Positions 1-9,811 of a stretch of DNA of 64,000 nucleotides are shown in pieces. The notes beneath the pieces are model-generated. The model saw only the letters and a program-made list of their open reading frames with translations, ran no database searches and had not been told where the DNA came from. Source of the stretch: Leishmania infantum JPCM5 (Eukaryota > Euglenozoa > Kinetoplastea > Trypanosomatida > Trypanosomatidae); NCBI RefSeq assembly GCF_000002875.2, contig NC_009399.2, positions 2,501 through 66,500 on the forward strand. Direction: 5' to 3'. A program made the translations under genes and the position numbers. Within the stretch, counting starts at the first letter, position 1. Each line of letters opens with the position of its first letter.

Positions 1-111
1 GTACACCAGTACACCAGTACACCAGTACACCAGTACACCAGTACACCAGTACACCAGTACACCAGTACACCAGTACACCAGTACACCAGTACACCAGTAC
101 ACCAGTACACC
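1..111. repeat. 8-bp subtelomeric tandem repeat
   Basis: The unit TACACCAG is repeated without interruption about 14 times from the first base of the window, then breaks off at CGTCACGC. Because it starts at base 1, the real array is probably longer than shown. No TTAGGG telomere array is present. A simple repeat next to a terminal gene whose transcription points toward it fits a subtelomere, but the window edge could also be an assembly break. Confidence 0.9.
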
Positions 112-1293
112 GTCACGCCCCCGTCCTGTTGGAGAGGGTGTCGCTGTGCAAGGAATCAGTGGAGTGAAAAAACCTATCCTGTACGTGTACCCTAATCGTG
201 GAACAGCAGAGAGGGCCACGCCCCGCGTGCCGACGCAAAGAGCTTCGAAGATGGAGCAGACAGCGGCCGTCCAAACAGCCACAAGATGGAGAACAACTAG
301 CGCGGTGGTGCAGTCGGGCTTCCTCTGTTCGCTCAACTCTGTCACAGAGGCAAGTCGCACAACCACACAACACGGGGCAGCCAAGCATCTGCACAGTGGT
401 GTGGCAGATCGCTCAGGGGCAACCACGAGGGCACCAAAGGCCGCGACGACAAGCAAACGTGCGAGGAAGATCTCGGAGTAGCGCAGGTGGCACAAAAAGG
501 AGTCACATCCCTCATTCCCGTGTCCTGCGAGGGCTTTCGACAGGTACCAGGCATGTGAAGAACAGCTGTGGTGCACAGCCGGCACCACAGCCAACACACT
601 CATGGGAGGAGCGAGGACCATCCGCGCAACGCTCTTGTTGGTTTTCTGACTGCTTTGGAGGACTCTGGCGTGTCGAACATGTTGATAAGCGGCTCCTTTT
701 TAAAGCGTGGGCGTTTGCGTCGGAAGCGGAGGGAAGCAGCAGTAGTCCGGAAACAGAGGCGGAGGAGGGCATGGGCGGAGAGTGGTGGACATTTTGAAAG
801 GAGAAGTTAGGGAAAACGCATGCGAGCCTGCTGCAGGCCACCTCGGCCTGAGCGGTTTCTTGTCTTTCTCAATCCAGCAGTGTGGAAGTGCATGCTGGTG
901 TGTAAGAGTTGCGAAGGTGAGGGAGACTGAATCAGAGCTGCTGCGAGACGGCTGATAGTCGACACTTGAACGGGTGCACCCGCGCTAGTGGATGAAGCGT
1001 ACTCACAATCTGCTGCATGCGCTTGGAGCTCAGGCCAAGGACGCTAGACTGCAGCTTGCCGTACCAAGCTCCTGTGATCTTCTATTTTCTTTTGTCTCTC
1101 TCCCCCCGCAGGGGTCGGCCAGGAGTAGTCTGGAAATCAATTCAAAAAAGGGGCCAACGCCAAAGTAAAACAAGAGGGCATTGGGACAGAAGAAAGAAGT
1201 TTATCTATGAATGCACACGAGTCCCTGCCGCCCGTCGCTCACACAGCCGTGTAGGCTAGAAAGACAGGCAGCAAGGGACCAGGGCACGATTGC
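112..1293. other. gene-free subtelomeric / H4 3' flank
   Basis: This 1.2 kb holds no ORF I can support. Overlapping open frames on both strands (198-797 plus, 512-841 minus) are rich in Arg, Ser and Gln and share no family motif. The right-hand part must contain the 3' untranslated region of the histone H4 transcript. Confidence 0.6.
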
Positions 1294-1596
1294 TTACGCA
1301 TAGCCGTAGAGGATGTGGCCTTGCTTGCGCAGCGCGTTCACAACATCGCACGCCGTCACGGTCTTCTTGCGCGCGTACTCGGTGTAGGCCGTGCTGCAGC
1401 GCACAATGTCCTCCACGTAAGCCTTCAGCACGCGGCGCACCTCTTCGTAGACCTCGCTCGAGATGCGCTTCACGCCACCGCGGCGCGCCATGCGGCGGAC
1501 GCAGCCGCGAGTGATGCCGCGGATGTTGTCGCGCAGCACCTTCTTCTGGCGCCTCTGGCTGCCCTTGGCATCAGCGGAGCGCTTGCCCTTGGCCAT
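1294..1596 (-). CDS. H4: histone H4
   Basis: This encodes core histone H4, 100 residues, the usual length for trypanosomatids; it pairs with H3 in the nucleosome core. It has the basic N-terminal tail, then the histone fold with the recognisable stretches [38 protein letters not shown] and the terminal LYGYA. The open frame runs 34 codons further upstream, but that part is a Pro/Ser-rich translation of the pyrimidine tract, so the ATG at 1596 (MAKGKRS) is the real start. It is the leftmost gene and is transcribed toward the chromosome end. After Met removal the tail has Lys at 2, 4 and 10 but Arg at 14. Leishmania carries several H4 loci, so this is probably one of a family. Confidence 0.98.
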   Translation of the reverse strand: MAKGKRSADAKGSQRRQKKVLRDNIRGITRGCVRRMARRGGVKRISSEVYEEVRRVLKAYVEDIVRCSTAYTEYARKKTVTACDVVNALRKQGHILYGYA

Positions 1597-1627
1597 GGCT
1601 GAATGTGCCGGTGAGGAAAGGGGTGTG

Positions 1628-1650
1628 CTTGGGGGGGGGGGGAGGGGGAA
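1628..1650 (-). promoter_or_regulatory. predicted SL acceptor for histone H4
   Basis: On the minus strand a long C-rich pyrimidine tract is followed by AG at 1629-1628, the first AG after the tract. This would leave a 31-nt 5' untranslated region before the ATG at 1596. It is a prediction from sequence pattern only. Confidence 0.5.
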
Positions 1651-2116
1651 GTAGGCGGTGGATGAAAGCGTGGTGAGGAGGCTGAATGGGATCACCAAAT
1701 AGCAAAAATGTTGAGATGATAAAGTCTTGAAAGAAATGAAAGGTAGAAGGCATTTAAAGCCGCTGAAGGGCCGCTTGAAAGGCAGCAGCAGAACGCTGAA
1801 AGAGGAAGGGGGTGGTGTTTTGGCGATACCTCGTGGTATGTTTTCAGCACTGGAAGCACGCAGAGCTACATGATCGGAAGTTTTTGCCTTTCATTGACAT
1901 TAAAGCAACTTCGAGCACTCCTCGCGCGCCTTCCTTTTGTTCCTTTTGTAGATTCTGTACGTCACTCTTTTCCTTCATGTTAGACGTGCATGTACGTGCT
2001 TTGAAAGAAGGTCGTCTCTTTACGGTGTGGCACGAGTGCGTATACCCAGCAGGGGCTTCTTTGATGCTGGCAATGGCAGGCCACCGCGCCTCGCTGCGCG
2101 AGTCCGGCAGAAAATC
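1651..2116. other. intergenic, H4 to glycosyltransferase-like gene
   Basis: About 460 bases without a supportable gene. It should hold the 3' untranslated region of the upstream gene (stop at 2117) and the spacer before the H4 splice acceptor. I see no RNA gene or repeat. Confidence 0.6.
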
Positions 2117-4021
2117 TCAGGGACTGTGAAAGGGGCTCGGGCACACGGCAAAGAAAGGAATATGCTGCACTGTTTCGTTGCACCACAGCGCCAGTTTCAA
2201 CTTGTCCAACACCGTCATGGCAGTCGACAGCGCCTTGAAGCTGCGCCGAGCCGCGAAGTACCAGGCAAACCACTCACGGTATCGCAAATAGTACCGCCGT
2301 TTGCTACCGGCAGCGAAGTGTAGGAAGGAGGGAAGCACGTGCCGCCGGAGAGCAGCCGAGCATCTAGTGGAGACCGAGCCGTCTAGTAAGGTCACGTCGA
2401 GGCACCGCGGCGGGACCTCACGACCCCACAGTGGGGGCGTGATGAAGGCACCCGAGGCGCCAGCGATGAGATCGCGGTCAGGAACCGTAAAGAGCACGTC
2501 ATCGCGATGGCGAGTGTAGTAGGAAGTGAGCTGGCCGAGCCTCTGCCGGCGCCGCAAATGGGAAGTGAACATGAACTCCGTGAGTTGGTCGACAGAGATG
2601 AGACCAACCGGCAGCCCAAACGGGTCGCGCACCAGTCGGCCGTCTGCGCGGTGCCCAGTCTGAAGCAAAAGGCCCTCATTGACCTCGAACATGCGTGAGT
2701 AGTACCGCAGAACGCCGAGGATGGACTGATCGCAAAACCACTCCCGCTTCACGCGAGGCTGCTGCTCCTTGGCGAACCGGAGAACACCGGCGGCCATCTC
2801 TCGGAGCGCCCACACGCGGGAGATGTGCATGCCGGCGTTGAGATAGTGCGCCGGGTTGCGACCGACGGAGAAGGCGCCGTCGTAGAAGAACCGATCGCCG
2901 GGAGTGCGCAGAAAGTTCGCAGCCTCCAGCGAGGTGTTGAGTAAGCGATGCCCGTGGCCCTGGGCGAAGAAGCCGTCGTAGATGTTCTTGTAGTAATTCC
3001 AGTCCTCCCTGGATGCGCGGGCTGCGTCGTGGGGAGAAAAGAAGGACGCGCCGTTGCGAGCGGCTGCGATGAGGTGCGTCGTGATGTAATCGCTGGTGAA
3101 ACACTGGAAGAGGCCATCGACTGGCTGATGATAGTAGCAATCGTCGTCCGCGTTGAAGATGACGGGCGGCAGCTGCACAAGCGGCCGCGGCTGTTGGTTG
3201 GGTGTGGTGCGCAGAGTAGCCATAAAGGCGGACCCGACCTCCTCTCCGTAGTCCTCCCAGGCGCGCACCGCGGCGAGATCGAGAGCCGCCTCTGAGGCAG
3301 GCGAGTAGCGTGCAAACTTCTGCAAGAACGGCACCACATCCGATCCTGTCCACGCCACGTCGGTGTCCAACGTGACGACGATGTCCTCGTCCCGCAAGCC
3401 CTCGCGATCAAGATAGTCGAGGTAGTGCTCATAGCGCCAGACGTGAGAGTAGGTACTATCCGCTCCAAGGACGCTGAGCCGGACACCAGCGAGCGCACAC
3501 GACGCAGTGACCATGCAGAAGCTCCAGTCCGTCTGATTTGAGGCTACGATGAAGTGAATTCGAGTGGGGAGGTACGTTACGCCGTCCGTGCCGTTGTGCT
3601 GCGACAGGTATGCGTTGACACTTCGTTGCAGGTCCGCGTTGGCATCGGGGTGATCACCTGGGTCGCGCTGCGGCAAGGGCTCCCTCTTCCCTAGCGCGGC
3701 ACGCCGCGCGGGGTGGATATGGGAGTACACGTAGTGGCAGTGGGGTGCATTGGGCCGCCAGACAGCCGCGGCGGCAGTAGTAACAGCCAAGATGAGCGCG
3801 AGGTAGAGTGTCGAGAACAGAAAGCGCTTGAAGCGCAGCACGTCATTCTCCGATCCGCACAGGCGAACGAGCTCGTGCCGCATCCATCGAAGACGCTCCA
3901 CTGCCGCTGCTTCGACAGAGCGATACTGCTGACGCAAAGCCCGCTGTGAGGAGCGCACCAACGTTACAAGATGTGGCATCCCTCTTCGTTTTTGTTGCGG
4001 AGTCAATGCGGGGGGCAGCAT
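2117..4021 (-). CDS. type II membrane protein with glycosyltransferase-like domain
   Basis: This 634-residue protein has a short cytosolic N terminus, one hydrophobic segment at about 68-87 and a long lumenal part, the layout of a Golgi glycosyltransferase. The lumenal domain has features of a GT-A transferase: a DxD-type motif in LDTDVAW (D219, D221) after a hydrophobic strand, a later FNADDDC segment, then LNAGMH and, further on, a CDQS segment. The LNxG...DQ pattern recalls the glycosyltransferase domain of PLOD and procollagen galactosyltransferases. N-glycosylation sequons occur at N143 and N162. The ATG at 4021 is the first in frame; M15 (3979) is an alternative that still precedes the membrane segment. 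Donor and acceptor are unknown, and the family link is by motif pattern only. It lies between histone H4 and the NTPDase, which also looks lumenal. Confidence 0.9.
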   Translation of the reverse strand: MLPPALTPQQKRRGMPHLVTLVRSSQRALRQQYRSVEAAAVERLRWMRHELVRLCGSENDVLRFKRFLFSTLYLALILAVTTAAAAVWRPNAPHCHYVYSHIHPARRAALGKREPLPQRDPGDHPDANADLQRSVNAYLSQHNGTDGVTYLPTRIHFIVASNQTDWSFCMVTASCALAGVRLSVLGADSTYSHVWRYEHYLDYLDREGLRDEDIVVTLDTDVAWTGSDVVPFLQKFARYSPASEAALDLAAVRAWEDYGEEVGSAFMATLRTTPNQQPRPLVQLPPVIFNADDDCYYHQPVDGLFQCFTSDYITTHLIAAARNGASFFSPHDAARASREDWNYYKNIYDGFFAQGHGHRLLNTSLEAANFLRTPGDRFFYDGAFSVGRNPAHYLNAGMHISRVWALREMAAGVLRFAKEQQPRVKREWFCDQSILGVLRYYSRMFEVNEGLLLQTGHRADGRLVRDPFGLPVGLISVDQLTEFMFTSHLRRRQRLGQLTSYYTRHRDDVLFTVPDRDLIAGASGAFITPPLWGREVPPRCLDVTLLDGSVSTRCSAALRRHVLPSFLHFAAGSKRRYYLRYREWFAWYFAARRSFKALSTAMTVLDKLKLALWCNETVQHIPFFAVCPSPFHSP

Positions 4022-4821
4022 GCGTGCCTAGCATAGCGTGGATGAGCAGTGATTAAGTCGGAGTTCGAGAAAGGGAAGCGAGACGACAAGAAGTATGGCC
4101 AGTAGCAGAGAACATGCAGGAAGGATAGAGAGTTGTGTTCTGCTTTGTGTGCGCATATATGGAGGAGTACCCAGGTTCGTATTGGAGAGCTCTTCGCACA
4201 CTCGCAGAGAGGGAGAACGAGAAAAGAAGGTCCGGCGAAGGCGAAAGCGTCGATGATGCGACGCTTTCGACAACTCTGCAGTGACGCAACGTGGGTCTTG
4301 TTTTTCCACACAGCATCCACAAAGAAGGCCTCGATCTGAGAAACGAGAACGAAGCAAGGTATGCCGGGGTAAATAGGTAAGGTGACGGAGAAAGAGCAGA
4401 AGAGGAGAGAAAGAAAAAGAGAGTTTGGGTATCGATGAAGTTGCCGTGGGCAGCATGAAGCGCTATCGGGCGGAGGGGGGTACCAAGAAGGGGGCATTGG
4501 CATTGCCGGGTCGTCCCAGGTTGAGAGAGGTAAAAGTCGACGGGCCACACACGCACAGCGCACACGCCAACAGAAACGGGCCCTCGCAATCTGTGGTCAC
4601 GTGACGCGATACTGTTGCACGTTCCATGATTCGTTGACTCTGAGTGTTATCGCTTCGGTTGTATGCAGAGATCACATATAACCGTCAGCTCGTCGAAAGT
4701 GACAGAGCACCCGCTATAATGTTATTGGGGGTCGTGTAAAGGGCAAGATGTCCGTCAACACTTATGGTTGTGAGGGTGCAAGCAGGGAATTGTGGCGAAG
4801 CGAGAGGGCGGCCCGTTTCGT
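4022..4821. other. intergenic, glycosyltransferase-like gene to NTPDase
   Basis: About 800 bases of spacer that is largely purine-rich on the plus strand. A minus-strand AG at 4029-4028 after a mixed pyrimidine stretch could serve the gene starting at 4021, but the tract is weak. No gene seen. Confidence 0.55.
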
Positions 4822-6099
4822 TCATTCCATCTTGAGCAGGAAGGAGAGAGAGGAGCCAAGAGACCAGGAAACCGCCATACCCTCGATGCGGTTGGGCACC
4901 GTGAGAGCCGTGGCGTCACTAAGCCCTAGGCCGTATGTCAAGAAGCTGTACATGTACGCCAGCTCCATGCAGGCCGTTTCCTCAGGGGCGGTGGTCCGCC
5001 TCGCAGATTCCCGGTGGCACACCTCTTGCCCGACCTCCTTGTACGACGAGACGTAGACCGGGCTCCCCTCCTTGCTGAAGTGGTAGAGTCGGTCGTAAAA
5101 GTAGGAGAAGGCGTAGATGAGATGCCGCCTTGACGGAAACAGCGGCTGCGGCACGCCGCGGGCGCCACAGGCATCAAACTTGCAGGTCGTCTTTGTTATG
5201 ACATGTTCGCGAAATAGTCCTGCACACGCGTCAAAGTCCGTGGCGTCACTGTTTCGAAGTTCCACATCGTTCAGGCGCTTCGCATACCCTCTCGGGAAGC
5301 ACGGGAAAGACGACGTCCCGTTCGCTTCGGCGAATGACATCATAAGCTTCTTCTTCGCCTCGTTCATCCCAAGGCCGAGATAGCTGTGCTGATACATGGT
5401 GATCGTGCGCTTTGGTGTGCGCAGCTGGTGGGCATAGTTGAAGGGCAGCCATTCTCCAGACGTGGGCGTCGTCTCGAAGACGACCTGTGTCGAGGCACCT
5501 CCCATGTCGATGGTCGCGACGGTGGCAACGTCCGTGTCGAGCCTGTTCAGCAGGTAGTTCACCGTCAGCCACCCGTAGACGCCCTCTTGAGCGCCAGAGA
5601 TGATGGAGGCACCACGAGACTGAAATGGAGATGCGTTGAGTGTGTGCTGGGCAGCGTCCAGCAGCACCTGCTGGACGGACTCAGGTAGGAGCCGAAGGCC
5701 GGCGGTGGCCTTGAGGGTGACGAAGGTGCACTTCTGGTAGCTTTGCGGGACCACCTTATCCGCGAAGCGCAGCAGCCCCGCAAGCGACTCCTTGGCGCCG
5801 TCTGGGTCGGTGGCAAAAGAGGATAGACCCGGCTCTACTCGTTTGAAGCGCTCTCTCAGAAGTACGAGACCGGTGCGGCCGCGCTCGTATTGGAACACAT
5901 GCACACGTGAGCCAGTGCTGCCGGCGTCGATGACGACGTCGTATACATTCGCGTACGCCGAGTCACATGGGGAGAGCAGAGGGCTTTGATAGTAAACGAG
6001 GAAACCGAAGATAACAAGCGCGCTAAGCACAAGGGTGCCGGCGATGCGCAGTCGCTTCGACTGTTGAGTCATGCGCCGCACCGAGGAGTACGGTCGCAT
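4822..6099 (-). CDS. GDA1/CD39 nucleoside tri/diphosphatase (NTPDase)
   Basis: This 425-residue apyrase-family enzyme hydrolyses nucleoside tri- or diphosphates with divalent cations. In the Golgi such enzymes clear GDP/UDP made by glycosyltransferases; surface or secreted forms act on extracellular nucleotides. A membrane segment at about 20-37 acts as signal anchor. The apyrase conserved regions are visible in order: VIDAGSTGSRVHVF, LKATAGLRLL, ISGAQEGVYGWL, TIDMGGASTQVVFE and, near the C terminus, MAVSWSLGSSL. There is no second C-terminal membrane span, so it resembles the single-anchor GDPase type. The open frame continues upstream to a TTG at 6150; the first in-frame ATG is at 6099 and a second is at 6072. 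I chose 6099. Leishmania is known to have two NTPDases; this matches the one I remember near the start of chromosome 15. Confidence 0.95.
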   Translation of the reverse strand: MRPYSSVRRMTQQSKRLRIAGTLVLSALVIFGFLVYYQSPLLSPCDSAYANVYDVVIDAGSTGSRVHVFQYERGRTGLVLLRERFKRVEPGLSSFATDPDGAKESLAGLLRFADKVVPQSYQKCTFVTLKATAGLRLLPESVQQVLLDAAQHTLNASPFQSRGASIISGAQEGVYGWLTVNYLLNRLDTDVATVATIDMGGASTQVVFETTPTSGEWLPFNYAHQLRTPKRTITMYQHSYLGLGMNEAKKKLMMSFAEANGTSSFPCFPRGYAKRLNDVELRNSDATDFDACAGLFREHVITKTTCKFDACGARGVPQPLFPSRRHLIYAFSYFYDRLYHFSKEGSPVYVSSYKEVGQEVCHRESARRTTAPEETACMELAYMYSFLTYGLGLSDATALTVPNRIEGMAVSWSLGSSLSFLLKME

Positions 6100-6947
6100 C
6101 AAATCCCGACACACAAGAGCGCCACGTAGGTTGGCATCAAGCAACGTCAAACGTGGAGAAAGGAATGAGGAGGCCGCAGAGAGCTGTACGCAGAGGAGAA
6201 AACTAGGGTCCTCATGCAGGTCGTAGTGAATGTTAGGCGAAAGGAAAGCAGTGCATTAGAAATGAGGCCAGTGAGCGCGGATAGGAAGGCAAGCGGAGAC
6301 GGTGTGATCGTAGCGGGTGTGGTAGCGAGAAGTGCTTCTCCAGAAAGAGTGGGCCGGAGTGGGAGACTACAGAGGCAGCGCGCAGAGCAAGCTGCAGCCT
6401 ATAGCCCCTGGCAAGGTGGGAGGGGGGGAGACGAGGGTAAGTGGCGGGTGAACGTTAATCGTCACCGGCCTTCACTCCCTTTCGGTAACAACGGCGAAGT
6501 TAACAAGTAGACCGTGCGTGCACGACAGTGTGATCGTGGAAAGGGACCATGGCATTCTCTTTGTTTTTTTTCTTGCATGTGCGAGCGTGCATGTTCAAAA
6601 CCGCAGCAATCTTTGCACAGAGGAAATGTGTGGCTCTTCTGTGATCGGCAACAGCCGCACGAGTCTGAAAGCTACGAGCACGCGCCTCGCACTCACAGGA
6701 GGAAAGAGAAAGGGAAACGGAAATAGAAATGCTGGGATCCTTAGTATGCATGGCTAGTTAGAGTGAAGAAAGGGAGGGTGAGCGAGTGACTATCGCGCAT
6801 GCACAAATAACGAGAGAGCCAAGTCTAAAAGAAAGGGCACGCACAGAGACGCACACGCACCCCCTGTGGGATGAGGAAAGACGCGTCCAGCATGTGTGTG
6901 TGTGGGAGGGAGTGTAGGTGACGGCAAGCTGGGCAGCAGCTTCGGAT
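6100..6947. other. intergenic, NTPDase to LOG-like gene
   Basis: About 850 bases with no supportable gene. On the minus strand the part just above 6150 is pyrimidine-rich (6155-6200) and contains AG sites that could be acceptors for the NTPDase. The rest is GA-rich on the plus strand and should include the 3' untranslated region of the LOG-like gene. Confidence 0.55.
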
Positions 6948-7946
6948 TCACTCCGCGCTGGGCGAATCACTTGCCAAGCGGTGGTAAAAATCTTTAATGT
7001 GCTCGACCGCCTCTTCCGCGGAGTCGGTAAAGAGCAAGCTATCGATCTCCTCCTGCGATATCACGCCGTAGTCAGCCAGAGCCTGCCAGTTGACGACCGT
7101 CTGCCAAAACTCCTTGCCGAGCAACACCACTGGCAACGAAGGTATTTTCTTCGTCTGTTTCAGAGTGAGCAGCTCAAACATCTCGTCCAGCGTGCCAAAC
7201 CCACCTGGGGCGACGACTATGGCGCGGCACGAGTACATCATCCAAAACTTGCGGGTGAAGAAGTAGTGGAACTCAAATGCCAGCCCCTTCGTCACGTGGG
7301 GGTTGAGTCCATTCTCAAACGGGAGGGAGATACCCATGCCCATCGTCACAGCTCCAGGTACCGACTCTGCACCGTGGTTCGCCGCCTCCATGAATCCGGG
7401 GCCGCCACCTGTGGTGACGACCAGATCGTGAAAGCGCTTCTGCAAGTCGTCCAGGGACTCCGACCCATCTTCTGGAGTAAGCCTGAAGTAGTCCGGAATG
7501 TACCTGAAACTTCGGATGATCATGTCCTGCTCCTTCTGAGAGAACTCGGCCACCATTCTCGCCAGCTTTTCGACCACGTCGACCCACTTGCACATCCACT
7601 GCGTCTTCTTCAGGCGAGCGAGCTCGTTCTGAAGGCTCGCCTTCGTGCTGTCGTCTGTCACGGCTGCCAGTTTGGAGTGGATGTTCTGGACGGTGCTGTC
7701 GTACTGCGCCTGAGTCATGGAGCGGGCACTGCCGAAGAAGAGAACTGTGGTGCGGATAAAGTGCTGCTGAAGGCGCTGTTTGGGTTCCTCGAATTCGCAC
7801 AAGATGCGGATCATGCGCCCTGAGTAGCTGTTGAGAAACTCCATGTTTCTGTAGGACTTGATGGTGGGGGTCAGCTTCTGGCCGGAGAGGTCCTCCCCCT
7901 TCTGCACATAAGGGGAGGACTCGTGCGAGTGGCGCAGGGTCGACAT
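6948..7946 (-). CDS. LOG/TIGR00730-family Rossmann protein
   Basis: This 332-residue protein belongs to the LOG ('lysine decarboxylase-like') family, whose studied members remove ribose 5-phosphate from cytokinin or nucleoside monophosphates. The phosphate-binding pieces are present: FFGSAR at about 70-75, GGGPGFMEAAN at 180-190 and the signature PGGFGTLDE at 247-255, with TRKFWMM before it as in the family. It is longer than the usual plant or bacterial LOG (about 200 residues). The extra length is an N-terminal extension of about 65 residues and a charged insert at about 80-170, resembling the larger bacterial nucleotide 5'-monophosphate nucleosidases. The true substrate is unknown; a nucleotide salvage or base-release role is an inference. 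The ATG at 7946 is the first in frame. Confidence 0.92.
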   Translation of the reverse strand: MSTLRHSHESSPYVQKGEDLSGQKLTPTIKSYRNMEFLNSYSGRMIRILCEFEEPKQRLQQHFIRTTVLFFGSARSMTQAQYDSTVQNIHSKLAAVTDDSTKASLQNELARLKKTQWMCKWVDVVEKLARMVAEFSQKEQDMIIRSFRYIPDYFRLTPEDGSESLDDLQKRFHDLVVTTGGGPGFMEAANHGAESVPGAVTMGMGISLPFENGLNPHVTKGLAFEFHYFFTRKFWMMYSCRAIVVAPGGFGTLDEMFELLTLKQTKKIPSLPVVLLGKEFWQTVVNWQALADYGVISQEEIDSLLFTDSAEEAVEHIKDFYHRLASDSPSAE

Positions 7947-7968
7947 GGCCGTTTATGTGGAACGCAGT

Positions 7969-7995
7969 CTATACGTGTGTGTGTGTGTGTGTGTC
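7969..7995 (-). promoter_or_regulatory. possible SL acceptor for LOG-like gene
   Basis: The AG at 7970-7969 on the minus strand is the first after an (AC)n run and a mixed pyrimidine stretch. It would leave a 22-nt 5' untranslated region. The tract is AC rather than CT, so this is weaker than the others. Confidence 0.3.
7974..7994. repeat. (GT)n microsatellite
   Basis: An uninterrupted GT/CA dinucleotide run of about ten units lies just upstream of the LOG-like gene start. Confidence 0.9.
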
Positions 7996-9240
7996 GTCCG
8001 TGGTGTGGGGAACGAGTGCCGTCGATGAAAGCACACAAGAAACTTCTGAAAACGCAATTGAAGGAAAAAAAGCTCTGAAGGCGTGCGTCTGGTCGTGTCG
8101 TTTTTGCTCGAGTTGTGATGGAAATCGAGAGCACGAGAGAGAATAGCAGGGAGGACCACAGGGAAGAGTGGGCGCCACACTTTCAATACTCCCAGATAGG
8201 CAAGGAGCAAGAGGAAGGAAACAAGGAAGAAGGGGGAGCACACACGCTTGTTGGCGTATAGAGACAACGGCACTCGCGGGGTTGTTGTTCGAGGGATTGT
8301 CTGTCTCTACTGGAGTGTTTGTCTACGGGTGTTTGAAGTGCACCAGACGATAACGGCGGTGTTCCTTAGAAGCAAGGAAAAACCGACAGAGGGAGAGGTG
8401 CAAAAGCCACGGGCGAAGAACTGATCTTTTTCTATGCGGTGTGCGCACCGGCTGATCGAGAAGGAGAAGCAGCAGACGGCTAGCGTCTTGCCAGTCAAGT
8501 GTGCGGCGAAGTAGTGACGGCCATCAAAGAGTGAAAGAAGAGGATCGATGCAACGAAGGGGAGGGGGCGAGTACCGCAAAGACGTGTAAGGTGAGTGTGT
8601 GAAGGTAGTGGGTATGCAATCGTGATAAAACGCAGCGCATGAAGGCAACAAAATGAGGCCATAAGTAGGAAAAAGTAAGTGGTTCAGGTTCGTCTTTCCC
8701 CTCCCCGTTCCCTCAACGGACGTCTCGCTGGAAAGAGGAGAGCACGCGTAAAGGCAAGGCGATCAACTGGGGCGCGGCGCCTTCTGGGTGCACATGTTAG
8801 AAAGAGGTGAGTTTTTGGGGCGCTGAGCAGCCCCTCCTAGAGAAACAAGAGCGGAGAGGAGCAGATTAAGATTGCCGGCCGTTCCATCGGACTACTTGCC
8901 CATGTGCGAGTGATGCATACCGTATCCAACCATTATCCATCACGTTCGTTTTGCTTGTGGTTCTTTTGTTAATGTCTGCATACTCTACACTCGCTAGACG
9001 CTATCGATAGTCCTCTACTGCATCGGCTCTTATCTTATGTTTTGTTTCCGTTGCTGTTGCTTGGCGTCCGTGTACGGTGGTGTGGCGGTGGGCATATTGC
9101 TGTTTGTGTGTGCGCCTTGTTGCCGGCGCCCATGGTGGCACCAAAAGACGACCATCATCCCCAACACCACCTCGCACCACTGCAGCAAAGAGAGAGAAGC
9201 TTCATTCCTCGTTTTTCGATGGTCCTATTCGCTGTCTGTA
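7996..9240. other. intergenic, upstream of LOG-like gene
   Basis: About 1.25 kb of low-complexity spacer, mostly GA-rich on the plus strand up to about 8640, then more mixed. Short open frames on both strands have the Ser/Pro/Leu-rich composition of translated spacer. No gene seen. Confidence 0.55.
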
Positions 9241-9811
9241 TGAGTCACACACCACTCTACACCACGCCACACCACCACCACCACCCGCCAGTCTGCCGCG
9301 GGCCCCGTCGCCTGGTGCGAAGCATGCCGTTCGCACACGCGTTGCAGCCGTGCGCCGTCCCAGTCAGCTGAGAGCACGGCCTCTGCCTCACACGCTACGC
9401 GCCACCGCTCCGCGGGCCGCCTCGCAGCCGGCTCCCCCCATGCCGGTCGCCACCTGGTGCATCCTCCTCGGCGTGGCACGCAGGCTCCCCATCAGCAGGC
9501 AGTGAGGGCCGGGTGGGATACGCTCGAGCTCGGTTGGCGCTGTGCCCATCATGCGGATGCGCAAGCGTGTGCACCGTCGCGGGTCGCCCGCGATGCCGCG
9601 CCATCCAGCGCCTGACCGCCGGCATACCAGCGGCGGTACATCGCTGTGACCCCTCCGCACATGCTAGGTACTTGAGCCTGGCACCGCCACAAGCGGTTCT
9701 GGCATTGTTAGGGGCTAGGGACTGGGTGGCTTCTCCCCACTCAGGGTGGGAGTAACGGACCCCTACATTACCCTGAGGTGTAGCCCCATCATGAGTGCAC
9801 CGAGAGAGGAG
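9241..9811 (-). mobile_element. SIDER-like retroposon, copy 1
   Basis: This is one of four highly similar elements of about 530-590 bases in the window. Read on the minus strand it contains GGTGCCAGGCTCAAGTACCT, which resembles the conserved 5' signature of the ingi/L1Tc clade shared by Leishmania SIDERs, and it ends in a GGTGGTGGTGGTGTGG stretch. The low-coordinate end is the element's 3' end. It sits about 0.6 kb downstream of the b5 reductase stop, in the same sense as that transcript. It has no coding capacity of its own; GC-rich open frames inside are incidental. The 5' 40 bases differ from the other copies. Confidence 0.8.

Noticed and set aside
1597..1698. N-terminal extension of histone H4
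   Set aside because: The 34 extra codons translate the pyrimidine tract and splice region; H4 is 100 residues in this group.
6918..7823. 301-codon plus-strand frame across the LOG-like gene
   Set aside because: It is the antisense shadow of a GC-rich gene with clear motifs on the minus strand.
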